Below are positions 8,450 through 17,712 of a DNA stretch of 64,000 bases, in pieces (within the stretch, counting starts at the first letter, position 1; the number at the start of each line of letters is the position of its first letter). The notes under the pieces are model-generated. The model saw nothing but the letters and a program-made list of their open reading frames with translations, made no database searches and was not told the DNA's origin. The position numbers and the translations under genes were made by a program. The stretch is from F23-B02 sp963613665 (GTDB taxonomy: Bacteria > Bacillota > Clostridia > Oscillospirales > Oscillospiraceae), in assembly GCA_963613665.1 (NCBI GenBank), contig CAVEAL010000008.1, forward strand, positions 1-64,000, given 5' to 3'.

Positions 8450-8524
8450 ACGCTTTACTCACCCCCGGAAAGCTGCCCGAAGGCAGCTCCCGCGAGGTGA
8501 AAGCATGAGGAGATGGTCAAATGA

Positions 8525-9238
8525 TCACCAGGGGATGACTGCATACAGACCCGCCGCGACCAGAGCGCCGATGATAGGTCCGAATACGGGAACGACGAGG
8601 CCGTACCTGAAGTTGCTGTCGCACTTGCCCTTGATGGGAAGGACAGCGTGAGCTATACGGGGACCAAGATCACGGGCGGGGTTCATTGCGTATCCGGTCA
8701 GACCGCCGAGGCTCATGCCGCAGGCTACGATGATGCCGAATACGAGGAGCTTACCGGTGCCCGCATCAAGGCCGGGAACCTGGTTCAAACCGAGAATGGC
8801 GAATACGAGAACGAAGGTGGCAACAGCCTCGGCGAAGAGGTTGCGGCCGGTGTTGGGAACGGAGGGGGCGGTGCAGAAAACGCCGCGCTTGGTCGGGCCG
8901 TCCTCGGTAGCGTCGAACTGATCCTTGAACAGCAGGTAGACGATGACCGCGCCGACGAAGCCGCCGAGCATCTGAGCGACTATGTAGCCGGGAACCATTG
9001 CCCAGTCAAAAAAGCCGCCTGCCGCGAGTGCGATGGTAAGCGCAGGGTTGAAGCTTGCGCCGGACGCGTTGCCGAAGATGAACGCGGGAACCATGACTGC
9101 AAGGCCCCATGCCAGCGTGATCTGAACGGCGCCTGCACCCTTCATGCCGGACTTGTTAAGATTTACGTTTGCAACGACGCCGTCGCCCAGAAGGATGAGC
9201 AGCGCTGTGCCGATAAATTCAGCTATATACGGTAACAT
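8525..9238 (-). CDS. glpF: Glycerol uptake facilitator (aquaglyceroporin)
   Basis: 237 residues, six-helix MIP channel. The two half-helix motifs are SFNPALTIALA and YAMNPARDLGPR; the Asp after the second NPAR marks glycerol-conducting aquaglyceroporins rather than water-selective channels. It passes glycerol across the membrane for phosphorylation by GlpK, encoded directly upstream. ATG at 9238 has a GGAGG SD, 44 bp after glpK in the same operon. Confidence 0.95.
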   Translation of the reverse strand: MLPYIAEFIGTALLILLGDGVVANVNLNKSGMKGAGAVQITLAWGLAVMVPAFIFGNASGASFNPALTIALAAGGFFDWAMVPGYIVAQMLGGFVGAVIVYLLFKDQFDATEDGPTKRGVFCTAPSVPNTGRNLFAEAVATFVLVFAILGLNQVPGLDAGTGKLLVFGIIVACGMSLGGLTGYAMNPARDLGPRIAHAVLPIKGKCDSNFRYGLVVPVFGPIIGALVAAGLYAVIPW

Positions 9239-9282
9239 TGTTTATCCTCCAATTTCTCTTGATATTTATGCCTGAGTCAGGC

Positions 9283-10782
<1,500 letters not shown>

Positions 10783-10903
10783 GCTTGTGATCCTCCTGTC
10801 TTTCACGTCGTTTCTTTCATCTTTCCGTCGGTACGGACGGGAATACCGCCCGAGCCTTCTTGCTTAAAATTATGCACGAATTGGGAAAATATTTCACTTG
10901 TCA

Positions 10904-10965
10904 TGTAAAGACAATTGTAAAGCAATGGGTGCGTCTGAGCTTTACATTGTCAAAACCATGTAAAC
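10904..10965 (-). promoter_or_regulatory. glpK upstream operator cluster (TGTAAAG repeats)
   Basis: Within 62 bp there are TGTAAAG at 10904-10910, TGTAAAGC at 10916-10923, its inverse GCTTTACA at 10939-10946 and TGTAAAC at 10959-10965, interleaved with TTGACA/TGTCAA. The same half-site occurs as an inverted pair upstream of the neighbouring TetR gene (12016-12043). This suggests a shared regulator; binding is inferred, not shown. No clean sigma-A promoter for glpK could be fixed here. Confidence 0.5.
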
Positions 10966-11034
10966 ATTGACAAAATAACGTCGCTTTCGGCAGAAGTATT
11001 GAGCATTATTCACATAAAAATACCGCGTAAATAA

Positions 11035-11069
11035 AAAACCGGACAGTTTTCAAAAACTGTCCGGTTTCG
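11035..11069 (-). terminator. TetR-gene terminator, duplicate distal to the gene
   Basis: Hairpin with arms AAACCGGACAGTTTT / AAAACTGTCCGGTTT. The 35-base sequence 11035-11069 recurs exactly at 11276-11310. On the minus strand this copy is followed by a T-rich tract, so it looks like the original terminator tail. Confidence 0.88.
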
Positions 11070-11275
11070 AGACTGTCAAAAAACTATGCTGCTGCGTGAA
11101 TATATCCGCGCAGCGGGGGAGTTTGAGGGGGCAAGGCCCGCCTCAAGTTGGATAAACCGCCGTCGAAATCCTTGAAATTTCAAGGATTTCGGTAATAGCA
11201 TTTTGAACGTTTTCAAAATGCTCGGCGGAAAAGCGCAGTCAAAAAAGTCCCTTGAGGGACTTTTTTGACAAGCTG
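11070..11275 (+). repeat. 206-bp multi-hairpin element, copy 3 (complete)
   Basis: 206 bp, exactly the length of copy 2, bounded by 35-bp direct repeats of the TetR terminator. From left: AGACTGTCAAAAAA end; a GCTGCG/CGCAGC hairpin; a TTGAGG/CCTCAA hairpin; CCGCCG (11157-11162) pairing with CGGCGG (11223-11228) around a 26-bp perfect palindrome (11165-11190) and a GCATTTTGAA hairpin (11198-11221); a terminator-like hairpin at 11238-11269; right end CAAGCTG. It looks like a structured RNA or miniature element with no ORF. Confidence 0.93.
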
Positions 11276-11310
11276 AAAACCGGACAGTTTTCAAAAACTG
11301 TCCGGTTTCG
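11276..11310 (-). terminator. TetR-gene terminator, duplicate proximal to the gene
   Basis: Exact copy of 11035-11069, 43 bp after the stop of the TetR gene on the minus strand. Its U-tract is missing; the CAGCTTGTC end of the element follows at once and brings its own hairpin with a T6 run. Confidence 0.88.
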
Positions 11311-11353
11311 CCCTGAATGGAATCAAATGTATTGCGCCTTTGGGCGCGGGACC

Positions 11354-11911
11354 TCAGATGCCGCCTTCGTCTGCGGCATCATTGGGCTTGCGGCACATCG
11401 AGAGCATGGCCACAAGACGGTTGTAGCTCTGATCTATGTCGATATCCGTGCGCTGAGTTGTCAGCTTTAAAAGATGTGAGCACAGCATCTTTTCTATAAG
11501 TCTTAGTGCGTACAGCTCGTCCTCGCTGAAATCCTCCGGCGGCTGCGGCGCACCGAATATATGCGAGCATACATAAGGATGCGATACGGGGATGCAGTGG
11601 AGTATAACGGTGTCATAGCCTATGGCGTTGACGGCCTTCCTGTAAAAGGCGTGGTCGCGCCGTATCTCACGGAGAACATCCATGATCCACTGAACACAGC
11701 TCTTGTCGGGATTATACTTCATCAGCTCCCTGAAATGGTACTGAACGTCCCATTCGAGCACCGAATAAACGTCCTGAAAGTGATAATAAAATCCCTGCCG
11801 CGTGATCTCTGCCTTATCGACAAGCTGCTTTACAGTTATTTTCTGCATCGGAGCCGTTGACATAAGCTCCCTGAGTGCATCGGCGATCCTCTTTTTTGTT
11901 CCTCTGCTCAT
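11354..11911 (-). CDS. TetR-family regulator, DhaS-like
   Basis: 185 residues. N-terminal helix-turn-helix (TKKRIADALRELM ... ITVKQLVDKAEITRQGFYYHF) followed by a helical ligand domain resembling the DhaS-type C-terminal family, known from activators of dihydroxyacetone kinase genes. ATG at 11911 has an AGGAGGG SD; an earlier ATG at 11950 would fall only a few bases from the predicted transcription start. It lies upstream of glpKF on the same strand and shares TGTAAAG operator-like motifs with glpK, so it is a candidate regulator of glycerol use. Confidence 0.85.
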   Translation of the reverse strand: MSRGTKKRIADALRELMSTAPMQKITVKQLVDKAEITRQGFYYHFQDVYSVLEWDVQYHFRELMKYNPDKSCVQWIMDVLREIRRDHAFYRKAVNAIGYDTVILHCIPVSHPYVCSHIFGAPQPPEDFSEDELYALRLIEKMLCSHLLKLTTQRTDIDIDQSYNRLVAMLSMCRKPNDAADEGGI

Positions 11912-11960
11912 TCCTTCCCTCCTGACGACTATGAGCAAGGCCTTGTACATTTATGTGCTC

Positions 11961-11989
11961 ATTATAATAAAAACAAGCAGACGTAACAA
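11961..11989 (-). promoter_or_regulatory. Promoter of the TetR gene
   Basis: Minus strand: -35 TTGTTA (11989-11984), 17-bp spacer, -10 TATAAT (11966-11961). Confidence 0.7.
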
Positions 11990-12015
11990 CAATAATTAAA
12001 TAGTTGTCAGTGAAA

Positions 12016-12043
12016 ACTTTACATATACTGCATATTGTAAAGT
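12016..12043. promoter_or_regulatory. Inverted-repeat operator upstream of the TetR gene
   Basis: ACTTTACA (12016-12023) and TGTAAAGT (12036-12043) separated by 12 bases. The half-site matches the cluster before glpK. It lies about 27 bp upstream of the -35 box, a position that suits activation more than repression (inference). Confidence 0.5.
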
Positions 12044-12072
12044 GAATTTCAGGAGGGAAATTTTGGGGATTA

Positions 12073-13089
12073 TCAGTCGCGGTAGCCGTTCGGATTGAGC
12101 TTCTGCCAGTGCCACGAGTCGCGGCACATGTCCTCGACATTGTGCTGTGCCGCCCAGCCGAGCTCACGGCGGCTTTTCTCCGGCGAGCAGTAGCACTCGT
12201 CGATATCGCCGGCGCGGCGGCCGACGATCCTGTACGGAACGGTCAGACCGTTTGCCTTTTCAAAGGCATGCACGAGCTCCAGCACGCTGCATCCTCTGCC
12301 GGTGCCGAGGTTGAAGACGAGCTCGCCCGTGTGATCTTCCATGTAGGCTATCGCCGCGACGTGGCCGCGCGCAAGGTCAACGACGTGTATATAGTCGCGC
12401 ACGCCCGTGCCGTCGGGAGTGTTGTAATCGCTGCCGAAAACGCGCAGATATTCAAACCTGCCGATAGCCGTCTGCGAGATATAGGGCATGAGATTGTTGG
12501 GTATGCCCTTGGGGTCCTCGCCGATAAGACCGCTCGGATGAGCGCCGACGGGGTTAAAATAACGCAGGAGCGCAACGCTCCACGAGGGATCTGCCTTGAC
12601 ATAGTCGCGCAGTATCTGCTCACACATGTACTTTGTCCAGCCGTAGGGGTTCGTGCACTTGCCGGTGCGGGAGGTCTCATACAGGGGCATGTCGTTATCC
12701 GAGGAATACACCGTAGCCGAGGACGAGAAGATTATCTTTCTGACATTGTGCGCACGCATGGCCTCGCACAGAGTCACCGTCGAGCCGATGTTGTTGCCGT
12801 AATACTCAAGCGGCTTTTCGACCGATTCGCCGACCGCCTTGAGCCCTGCAAAGTGGATAACACAGCCGATATCGTGCGCTGCGAAGATCTCGTCGAGCTT
12901 TTTCCGGTCGCGCACGTCTGCCTTGTAAAAACGGAGCGTCCTGCCTGTTATTTTTTCGATGCGCTCCTTGGCCCTTTCGCTGCTGTTTACGAGATTGTCT
13001 ATAACAACGACGTCAAAGCCGCGCTCGAGCAGCTCCACGCAGGTGTGGCTTCCGATATAGCCCATGCCGCCGGTCACTAGAATAGTCAT
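12073..13089 (-). CDS. galE: UDP-glucose 4-epimerase
   Basis: 338 residues, short-chain dehydrogenase/reductase fold. N-terminal NAD-binding VTGGMGYIGSH, catalytic Ser/Tyr/Lys region FSSSATVY ... NPYGWTKYMCEQ, and sugar-binding NPVGAHPSG and GTGVRDYIHV. It interconverts UDP-glucose and UDP-galactose for the Leloir pathway and for envelope polysaccharide. ATG at 13089 gives 10-base spacing to AAGGAG; a GTG at 13098 would nearly touch the SD. No other galactose genes are adjacent. Confidence 0.95.
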   Translation of the reverse strand: MTILVTGGMGYIGSHTCVELLERGFDVVVIDNLVNSSERAKERIEKITGRTLRFYKADVRDRKKLDEIFAAHDIGCVIHFAGLKAVGESVEKPLEYYGNNIGSTVTLCEAMRAHNVRKIIFSSSATVYSSDNDMPLYETSRTGKCTNPYGWTKYMCEQILRDYVKADPSWSVALLRYFNPVGAHPSGLIGEDPKGIPNNLMPYISQTAIGRFEYLRVFGSDYNTPDGTGVRDYIHVVDLARGHVAAIAYMEDHTGELVFNLGTGRGCSVLELVHAFEKANGLTVPYRIVGRRAGDIDECYCSPEKSRRELGWAAQHNVEDMCRDSWHWQKLNPNGYRD

Positions 13090-13129
13090 ATCCGTCACTC
13101 CTTTGAACCAATATTAGAATATTATGCCG

Positions 13130-13160
13130 AAAAAGGCAAGGTTTTGTCCTTGCCTTTTTT
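13130..13160 (-). terminator. Terminator of the DUF1846 gene
   Basis: GGCAAGG/CCTTGCC stem with A-run and T-run flanks, just past the minus-strand stop at 13165. The symmetric flanks could let it work both ways. Confidence 0.85.
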
Positions 13161-13164
13161 GGAT

Positions 13165-14658
13165 TTATTTCTTGTGATAGAGCTTTTTTGCCTGATACTT
13201 GGGCTCGTAGGTGATGTTCACGCCGAGCTTGGAGAAAAGATTTTCATCGACGCGCGAGAGTATGACCGAGGAGTGCGCCTCGCAGCCCCGCAGCTTGCCG
13301 AGCTGATCGATGGCAAGCTCCGCGAGCGGATTTGTCACGGCGCAGATGGAAAGGGCTATTAGCAGCTCGTCGGTGTGCAGGCGCGGATTGTGGTTTCCGA
13401 GATGCTCGACCTTGAGGTGCTGTATGGGCGCGATGACGCTTGGTGCTATGAGCAGCAGCTCCTTGTTTATGCCCGCAAGCTTCTTGAGCGCGTTCATGAG
13501 GCAGGCCGAGGACGCACCGAGCAGAGAGCTCGTCTTGCCGGTGACTATCGTTCCGTCGGGCAGCTCTATGCTGACAGCCGGAGCGCCGGTCTCCTCGGCG
13601 CGTGCGCAGGCAGCCGCGACGACGGGACGGTCAGCCGGGGAAAGGCCGATGGAGTTCATGATGAGCTCGATCTTGCGCACCTCCTCGACGGTGCCCAGAC
13701 CCTGACGCAGCGAGCAGGCCGCGGCGTAGCAGCGGCGTATGATCTCCTGCCGCGAGGCATTGCGGCAGGCCTCGTCGTTTGTGATGCAGTATCCGGCCAT
13801 GTTGACGCCCATATCCGTGGGGCTCTTGTATGCGCTCTCGCCGTAGATGCGGGTGAGTATCGCGTTGAGCACGGGGAAGATCTCGACGTCGCGGTTGTAG
13901 TTTACCGTCGTCTCGCCGTAGGCATCAAGATGGAAGGGGTCTATCATGTTCACGTCGTCAAGGTCGGCGGTGGCCGCCTCGTAGGCGAGGTTTATCGGGT
14001 GCTTGAGCGGAACGTTCCAGATAGGGAAGGTCTCGAACTTCGCGTAGCCGGCGTTTATGCCGCGCTCGTGCTCATGGTAGAGCTGGCTCAGGCAGGTTGC
14101 CATTTTGCCGCTGCCGGGGCCGGGAGCCGTTACGACGACGAGGCTGCGCTCGGTTTCGATGTAGTCGTTTTTGCCGAAGCCCTCCTCGGAAACGATGAGC
14201 TCAACGTTCGAGGGGTAGTCGGGGATTATATAGTGGCGGTAGACCCTGATGCCGAGCCGCTCGAGCCGCTTCTGGAACAGCTCCGCCGCAGGCTGGCTGC
14301 GGTAGTGCGTGATGACCACGCTTCCGACGAAAAGTCCGATGCCGCGGAACGCGTCTATGAGTCGGAGCGTATCCTCGTCATAGGTGATGCCGAGGTCACC
14401 GCGGCGCTTGTTGCGCTCTATATCGTCGGCGGAAATGGCGATGACGATCTCCGCCTCGTCCTTCATTTTCAGCAGCATTTTCACCTTGCTGTCCGGCTCA
14501 AAGCCCGGCAGCACGCGCGAGGCGTGGTAGTCGTCAAACAGCTTGCCGCCGAACTCAAGGTACAGCTTGCCGCCGAATTTGGCGATCCTCTCTCTGATGT
14601 TGCGCGACTGCTCACGCATGTACTTTTCGTTGTCGAAGCCTATCACATTCATGATCAT
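13165..14658 (-). CDS. DUF1846 domain-containing protein
   Basis: 497 residues, the usual length of this conserved Firmicutes/Actinobacteria family of unknown biochemical role. It contains a P-loop-like TAPGPGSGKMATCLSQLYHEH, and ITNDEACRNASRQEIIRRCY typical of the family. Cytoplasmic, no signal. ATG at 14658; an ATG two codons later is equally possible. Single gene with its own promoter (14693-14722) and terminator. Confidence 0.92.
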   Translation of the reverse strand: MIMNVIGFDNEKYMREQSRNIRERIAKFGGKLYLEFGGKLFDDYHASRVLPGFEPDSKVKMLLKMKDEAEIVIAISADDIERNKRRGDLGITYDEDTLRLIDAFRGIGLFVGSVVITHYRSQPAAELFQKRLERLGIRVYRHYIIPDYPSNVELIVSEEGFGKNDYIETERSLVVVTAPGPGSGKMATCLSQLYHEHERGINAGYAKFETFPIWNVPLKHPINLAYEAATADLDDVNMIDPFHLDAYGETTVNYNRDVEIFPVLNAILTRIYGESAYKSPTDMGVNMAGYCITNDEACRNASRQEIIRRCYAAACSLRQGLGTVEEVRKIELIMNSIGLSPADRPVVAAACARAEETGAPAVSIELPDGTIVTGKTSSLLGASSACLMNALKKLAGINKELLLIAPSVIAPIQHLKVEHLGNHNPRLHTDELLIALSICAVTNPLAELAIDQLGKLRGCEAHSSVILSRVDENLFSKLGVNITYEPKYQAKKLYHKK

Positions 14659-14692
14659 TTACCCATCCGTTCTGTATTTTTCACAAACTGAA

Positions 14693-14722
14693 ATTATATA
14701 CCGGCGGGCAAGACCTTGTCAA
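14693..14722 (-). promoter_or_regulatory. Promoter of the DUF1846 gene
   Basis: Minus strand: TTGACA (14722-14717), 18-bp spacer, TATAAT (14698-14693). The -35 box overlaps the end of the upstream membrane-protein gene. Confidence 0.75.
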
Positions 14723-15177
14723 ACGCTTTTGCAGAGTTTTTTGCTTAATGTAAATGACAGAGGCGCAACGATGATCATCTGTATCGGCAGGGCAATGGTG
14801 AAATTGTAGGGCAGGTAGGTGAAAAAGTCCGCGACCGCGGCCGAGCCGTGCAGGCCGGAGGCGAAAACGGAAAATACGGTCATGGCTACGGTCATGAATA
14901 TGACCATGCAGAAGCGCAGCGTGAACACTTTGCGCGCATCGCAGTCGCCTTCGGAGCAGACCGAGCCGACGATTCGGCGCGAGAGCGGCGTGCAGATGCA
15001 CAGATCGCATATTATACCCACGAGAAAGCCCAGCGGCAGACGCTTGAGAGCGATAAGCCAGGCCTCTCCGGAGAAGTATCCGAGGCGTACGTCCATGTTC
15101 AGAACGGCCATGATGTAGATCATTATCAAGCTCATGATAACACTCAGCAGGATCCCCTGCTTTTTACTTTGCGGCAT
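14719..15177 (-). CDS. DUF2798-like small membrane protein
   Basis: 152 residues with about four predicted transmembrane segments (near residues 8-25, 45-62, 88-110, 120-142), resembling the DUF2798 family of unknown role. ATG at 15177 is chosen because GGAGG precedes it by about 7 bases; in-frame upstream sequence lies inside the leader hairpin. The gene sits behind its own promoter and a leader hairpin with a T-tract, so expression may be controlled by attenuation. Confidence 0.75.
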   Translation of the reverse strand: MPQSKKQGILLSVIMSLIMIYIMAVLNMDVRLGYFSGEAWLIALKRLPLGFLVGIICDLCICTPLSRRIVGSVCSEGDCDARKVFTLRFCMVIFMTVAMTVFSVFASGLHGSAAVADFFTYLPYNFTIALPIQMIIVAPLSFTLSKKLCKSV

Positions 15178-15204
15178 ATTTAATCCTCCGTATAAAAAAT
15201 AAAA

Positions 15205-15257
15205 AGACAATAAATGCACCCGCCCGTCGGACATTGGGCAGGAAACATTTATTGTCT
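15205..15257 (-). promoter_or_regulatory. Leader hairpin/attenuator before the DUF2798-like gene
   Basis: Perfect 12-bp arms AGACAATAAATG (15205-15216) and CATTTATTGTCT (15246-15257), with a GCCC/GGGC helix inside. On the minus strand the hairpin is followed by a T-rich run and then the gene's SD. It begins about at the predicted start of transcription. This is terminator geometry in a 5' leader; no known riboswitch class was recognised. Confidence 0.55.
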
Positions 15258-15264
15258 GGTACGG

Positions 15265-15294
15265 ATTATATCACTTTTGAAGCGAAAATGTCAT
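15265..15294 (-). promoter_or_regulatory. Promoter of the DUF2798-like gene
   Basis: Minus strand: ATGACA (15294-15289), 18-bp spacer, TATAAT (15270-15265), placing the start just before the leader hairpin. Confidence 0.6.
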
Positions 15295-15370
15295 AGGCGT
15301 TTTTCCGGTTTTCACGGCGATTTTCGAAAAACGTTTTTTGCATTTTGCCGATATGACAGCTTCCTAAATG

Positions 15371-15940
15371 CTATATTAAAAGAGGCTGAAGCTGCACTCC
15401 GGCGAGGGCGGACTCAAGCGTTTTGCCTATGAGCGAGAAGTCTGAGGCCATGGAAAAGGGCTTTTTGGCCGGATCGTCCTGACGGAAGGGCACGAAGTAG
15501 ACGTTTTTGCGGTTTAAAAGCCCTGCAATATTCGGAGCGGAGCCCGAGAGCGCGTCGTTTGTGGAAAATGCTATGACGAGCGGCCGGGAGTTGCGCAGAT
15601 GTGCCTTTGCCGCCATCGTTACGGCGGTGTCCGTTATGCCGTGGTTGAGCTTTGCCATGGTGTTTCCCGTGCAGGGCGCTATGAGAAGAGCCTCCATGGG
15701 CTTTGCAGGGCCGAGGGGCTCCGCTTCGGCGATCGAGCATACGGGCTCTGTGCCGCACAGCGCTTCAAGTCGCGCGGCAAAGCCTGAGCAGGTGCCGAAG
15801 CGCGTATCGGTCGCGGCGGCGGTCTCGCTCATGATGGGCACGAGCTCATATTTATCGGCCAGAAGAGCAAGCTGAGCAAACAGCTTATCGTATGTGCAGT
15901 AAGAGCCGCAGAGGGCAATGCCTATCCGTGGCTTTTTCAT
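15371..15940 (-). CDS. dpaB: Dipicolinate synthase subunit B (SpoVFB)
   Basis: 189 residues, flavoprotein-like fold. Contains GIALCGSYCTYDK at the N-terminus and LLIAPCTGNTMAKLNHGITDTAVTMAAKAHLR-type sequence mid-protein, both typical of SpoVFB. With DpaA it makes dipicolinic acid in the mother cell, the compound loaded into the spore core with calcium. Its ATG (15940) overlaps the dpaA stop by 4 bases, so the subunits are translationally coupled. Confidence 0.95.
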   Translation of the reverse strand: MKKPRIGIALCGSYCTYDKLFAQLALLADKYELVPIMSETAAATDTRFGTCSGFAARLEALCGTEPVCSIAEAEPLGPAKPMEALLIAPCTGNTMAKLNHGITDTAVTMAAKAHLRNSRPLVIAFSTNDALSGSAPNIAGLLNRKNVYFVPFRQDDPAKKPFSMASDFSLIGKTLESALAGVQLQPLLI

Positions 15941-16782
15941 GATACCACCCCTTTTAATATGTCTGAAACGGACCCGTGTATAAGTCGCGCCGCGCTCTCC
16001 GGCGCATAGCGTCCCGGCAGACCGCGCAGAACGCTGAGACTGAGCCCGCAGTCCCGTGCAGCCTCCGTGTCAAAGCCGCCGGGTGCGGACGCAAGCTCGA
16101 GCAGTATGCAGCTGTCCCTGAACGCCCTTAGATCGGCAATGACGGGCGCGGGTGCGGTGTTTATGACGGCGTCAAAGCTGCCGAGCAGCTCCGGCGGACA
16201 GTCGGGAGCCGCGACACCGCAGCCGAGCTCGCGCGCCAGAGCCCGAGCCTCGGAGCTGCGCGACATGAGGTACAGCGCAGGGCACAGTGCGCGCAGTCTG
16301 CTTATGAGGAGCTTCCCGATCCTGCCCCAGCCGATCACGAGTATGCGCATGTCGCACAGCGCGGTCTTTGTTTTGCTCATGAGCTCACTCACTGCGCCCT
16401 CTGCGCTTATTGCGGCGTTGCGGGCGGTAAAGTCCGGGCTCTGCATATAGTCGTATACCGCCATGCCGCGCTGCGCGGCTGCCGACTTTATACCGGCTCC
16501 GAGCCTGCCGCCTATTACCGCCGCAGCGGAGCCCGCGCAGTCGAGTATGTGCTCAATGCGGCAGGGCTGAGTACCCAAGGGCGCATTTAAAAGCCCGTGC
16601 GCGTCCTCGGCCGGAACGGGGAGTATAACGGCATCGGCCCTGACCGGCGAACCGAGGCTCCGGCAGCCCTCGGGCAGCTCGGCCTTTTCAAGGCAGAAGC
16701 ACATGACTTCGTGGCCGTCGGCGCTCATAAGCCGCGACAGATGTACGCTGCGCTCATCGCCGCCGCAAACGAGTATTTTCAT
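15937..16782 (-). CDS. dpaA: Dipicolinate synthase subunit A (SpoVFA)
   Basis: 281 residues. The N-terminus KILVCGGDERSVHLSRLM and a Rossmann motif MRILVIGWGRIGKLL mark the family, related to NAD(P)-dependent dehydrogenases. It oxidises the dihydrodipicolinate-derived intermediate to dipicolinate during late sporulation. ATG at 16782 with a GGAGGTG SD is chosen; the longer in-frame ORF upstream reads into the thyA promoter region and lacks support. It is divergent from thyA and has a sigma-K-like promoter candidate. Confidence 0.95.
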   Translation of the reverse strand: MKILVCGGDERSVHLSRLMSADGHEVMCFCLEKAELPEGCRSLGSPVRADAVILPVPAEDAHGLLNAPLGTQPCRIEHILDCAGSAAAVIGGRLGAGIKSAAAQRGMAVYDYMQSPDFTARNAAISAEGAVSELMSKTKTALCDMRILVIGWGRIGKLLISRLRALCPALYLMSRSSEARALARELGCGVAAPDCPPELLGSFDAVINTAPAPVIADLRAFRDSCILLELASAPGGFDTEAARDCGLSLSVLRGLPGRYAPESAARLIHGSVSDILKGVVS

Positions 16783-16803
16783 CTCATCACCTCCTGTAAT
16801 GCC

Positions 16804-16829
16804 ATAATATGCGTTGCATAAAATTCGGT
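16804..16829 (-). promoter_or_regulatory. Candidate sigma-K/sigma-E promoter of dpaAB
   Basis: Minus strand: GCATATTAT (16812-16804) fits the mother-cell -10 form GCATANNNT, with AC at 16829-16828, 16 bases upstream. dpaAB is a sigma-K target in Bacillus; here the match is short and only suggestive. Confidence 0.4.
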
Positions 16830-16870
16830 GAGATGATAAAATAAGAAAAGTTTTGAATGTGAGGTGCCTT

Positions 16871-17701
16871 ATGAGCAGAGCCGACGAGATATTTATAGCA
16901 AATTGCAGAGACATACTGGAAAACGGCGTGTGGGATACCGACCGCGAGGTGCGCCCGCGCTGGGAGGACGGAGCTCCGGCGCACACGGTCAAAAAGTTCG
17001 GCATCGTAAACCGCTATGATCTGTCCGAGGAGTTTCCGATACTGACGATACGCAGAACGTTCCTCAAGTCCGCTATAGACGAGCTTTTGTGGATATGGCA
17101 GGCAAAGAGCAATAACGTAAATGAGCTGCGCACCCGCGTATGGGACGCATGGGCGGACGAAAACGGCTCCATCGGCAAGGCCTACGGTTATCAGCTCGGC
17201 ATAAAGCATCATTATCCCGAGGGCGACATGGATCAGGTGGACAGGGTCATCTGGGACTTGAAGCACAATCCCGCCTCGCGCCGCATAATGACCAATATCT
17301 ATAACCACGCCGATCTCAGCGAAATGGCGCTGTACCCCTGCGCGTATTCCATGACCTTCAACGTCAGCGGCAATACGCTCAACGCCATACTCAACCAGCG
17401 CTCGCAGGACATGCTTGCGGCGAACAACTGGAACGTCGTGCAGTACGCCGTGCTCACGCATATGTTCGCGCAGGTCGCGGGACTCAGGGCGGGTGAGCTC
17501 GTGCACGTCATTGCCGACGCGCATATCTATGACCGCCACGTTCCGGCGATCGAGGAGATCATCGCAAACACGCCCAAGGCCGCGCCGAGGTTCATTATCG
17601 ACCCCGCGGTGGATGATTTTTATAAGTTTACGCGCGACAGCTTCCGGCTCGAGGACTATGAGTACTCCGAGTTCAGGTCCAGGATCCCCGTCGCTGTCTG
17701 A
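16871..17701 (+). CDS. thyA: Thymidylate synthase (ThyA)
   Basis: 276 residues. The catalytic Cys lies in LYPCAYSMTF, the dUMP phosphate-binding Arg in NPASRRIMTNIYN, and LNQRSQDMLAANNWN is the family signature. It converts dUMP to dTMP using methylene-tetrahydrofolate and releases dihydrofolate. ATG at 16871 with GAGGTG SD is preferred over an upstream TTG. Co-transcribed with folA 11 bp downstream, which regenerates the cofactor. Confidence 0.96.
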   Translation: MSRADEIFIANCRDILENGVWDTDREVRPRWEDGAPAHTVKKFGIVNRYDLSEEFPILTIRRTFLKSAIDELLWIWQAKSNNVNELRTRVWDAWADENGSIGKAYGYQLGIKHHYPEGDMDQVDRVIWDLKHNPASRRIMTNIYNHADLSEMALYPCAYSMTFNVSGNTLNAILNQRSQDMLAANNWNVVQYAVLTHMFAQVAGLRAGELVHVIADAHIYDRHVPAIEEIIANTPKAAPRFIIDPAVDDFYKFTRDSFRLEDYEYSEFRSRIPVAV

Positions 17702-17712
17702 AAGGAAGGAAC

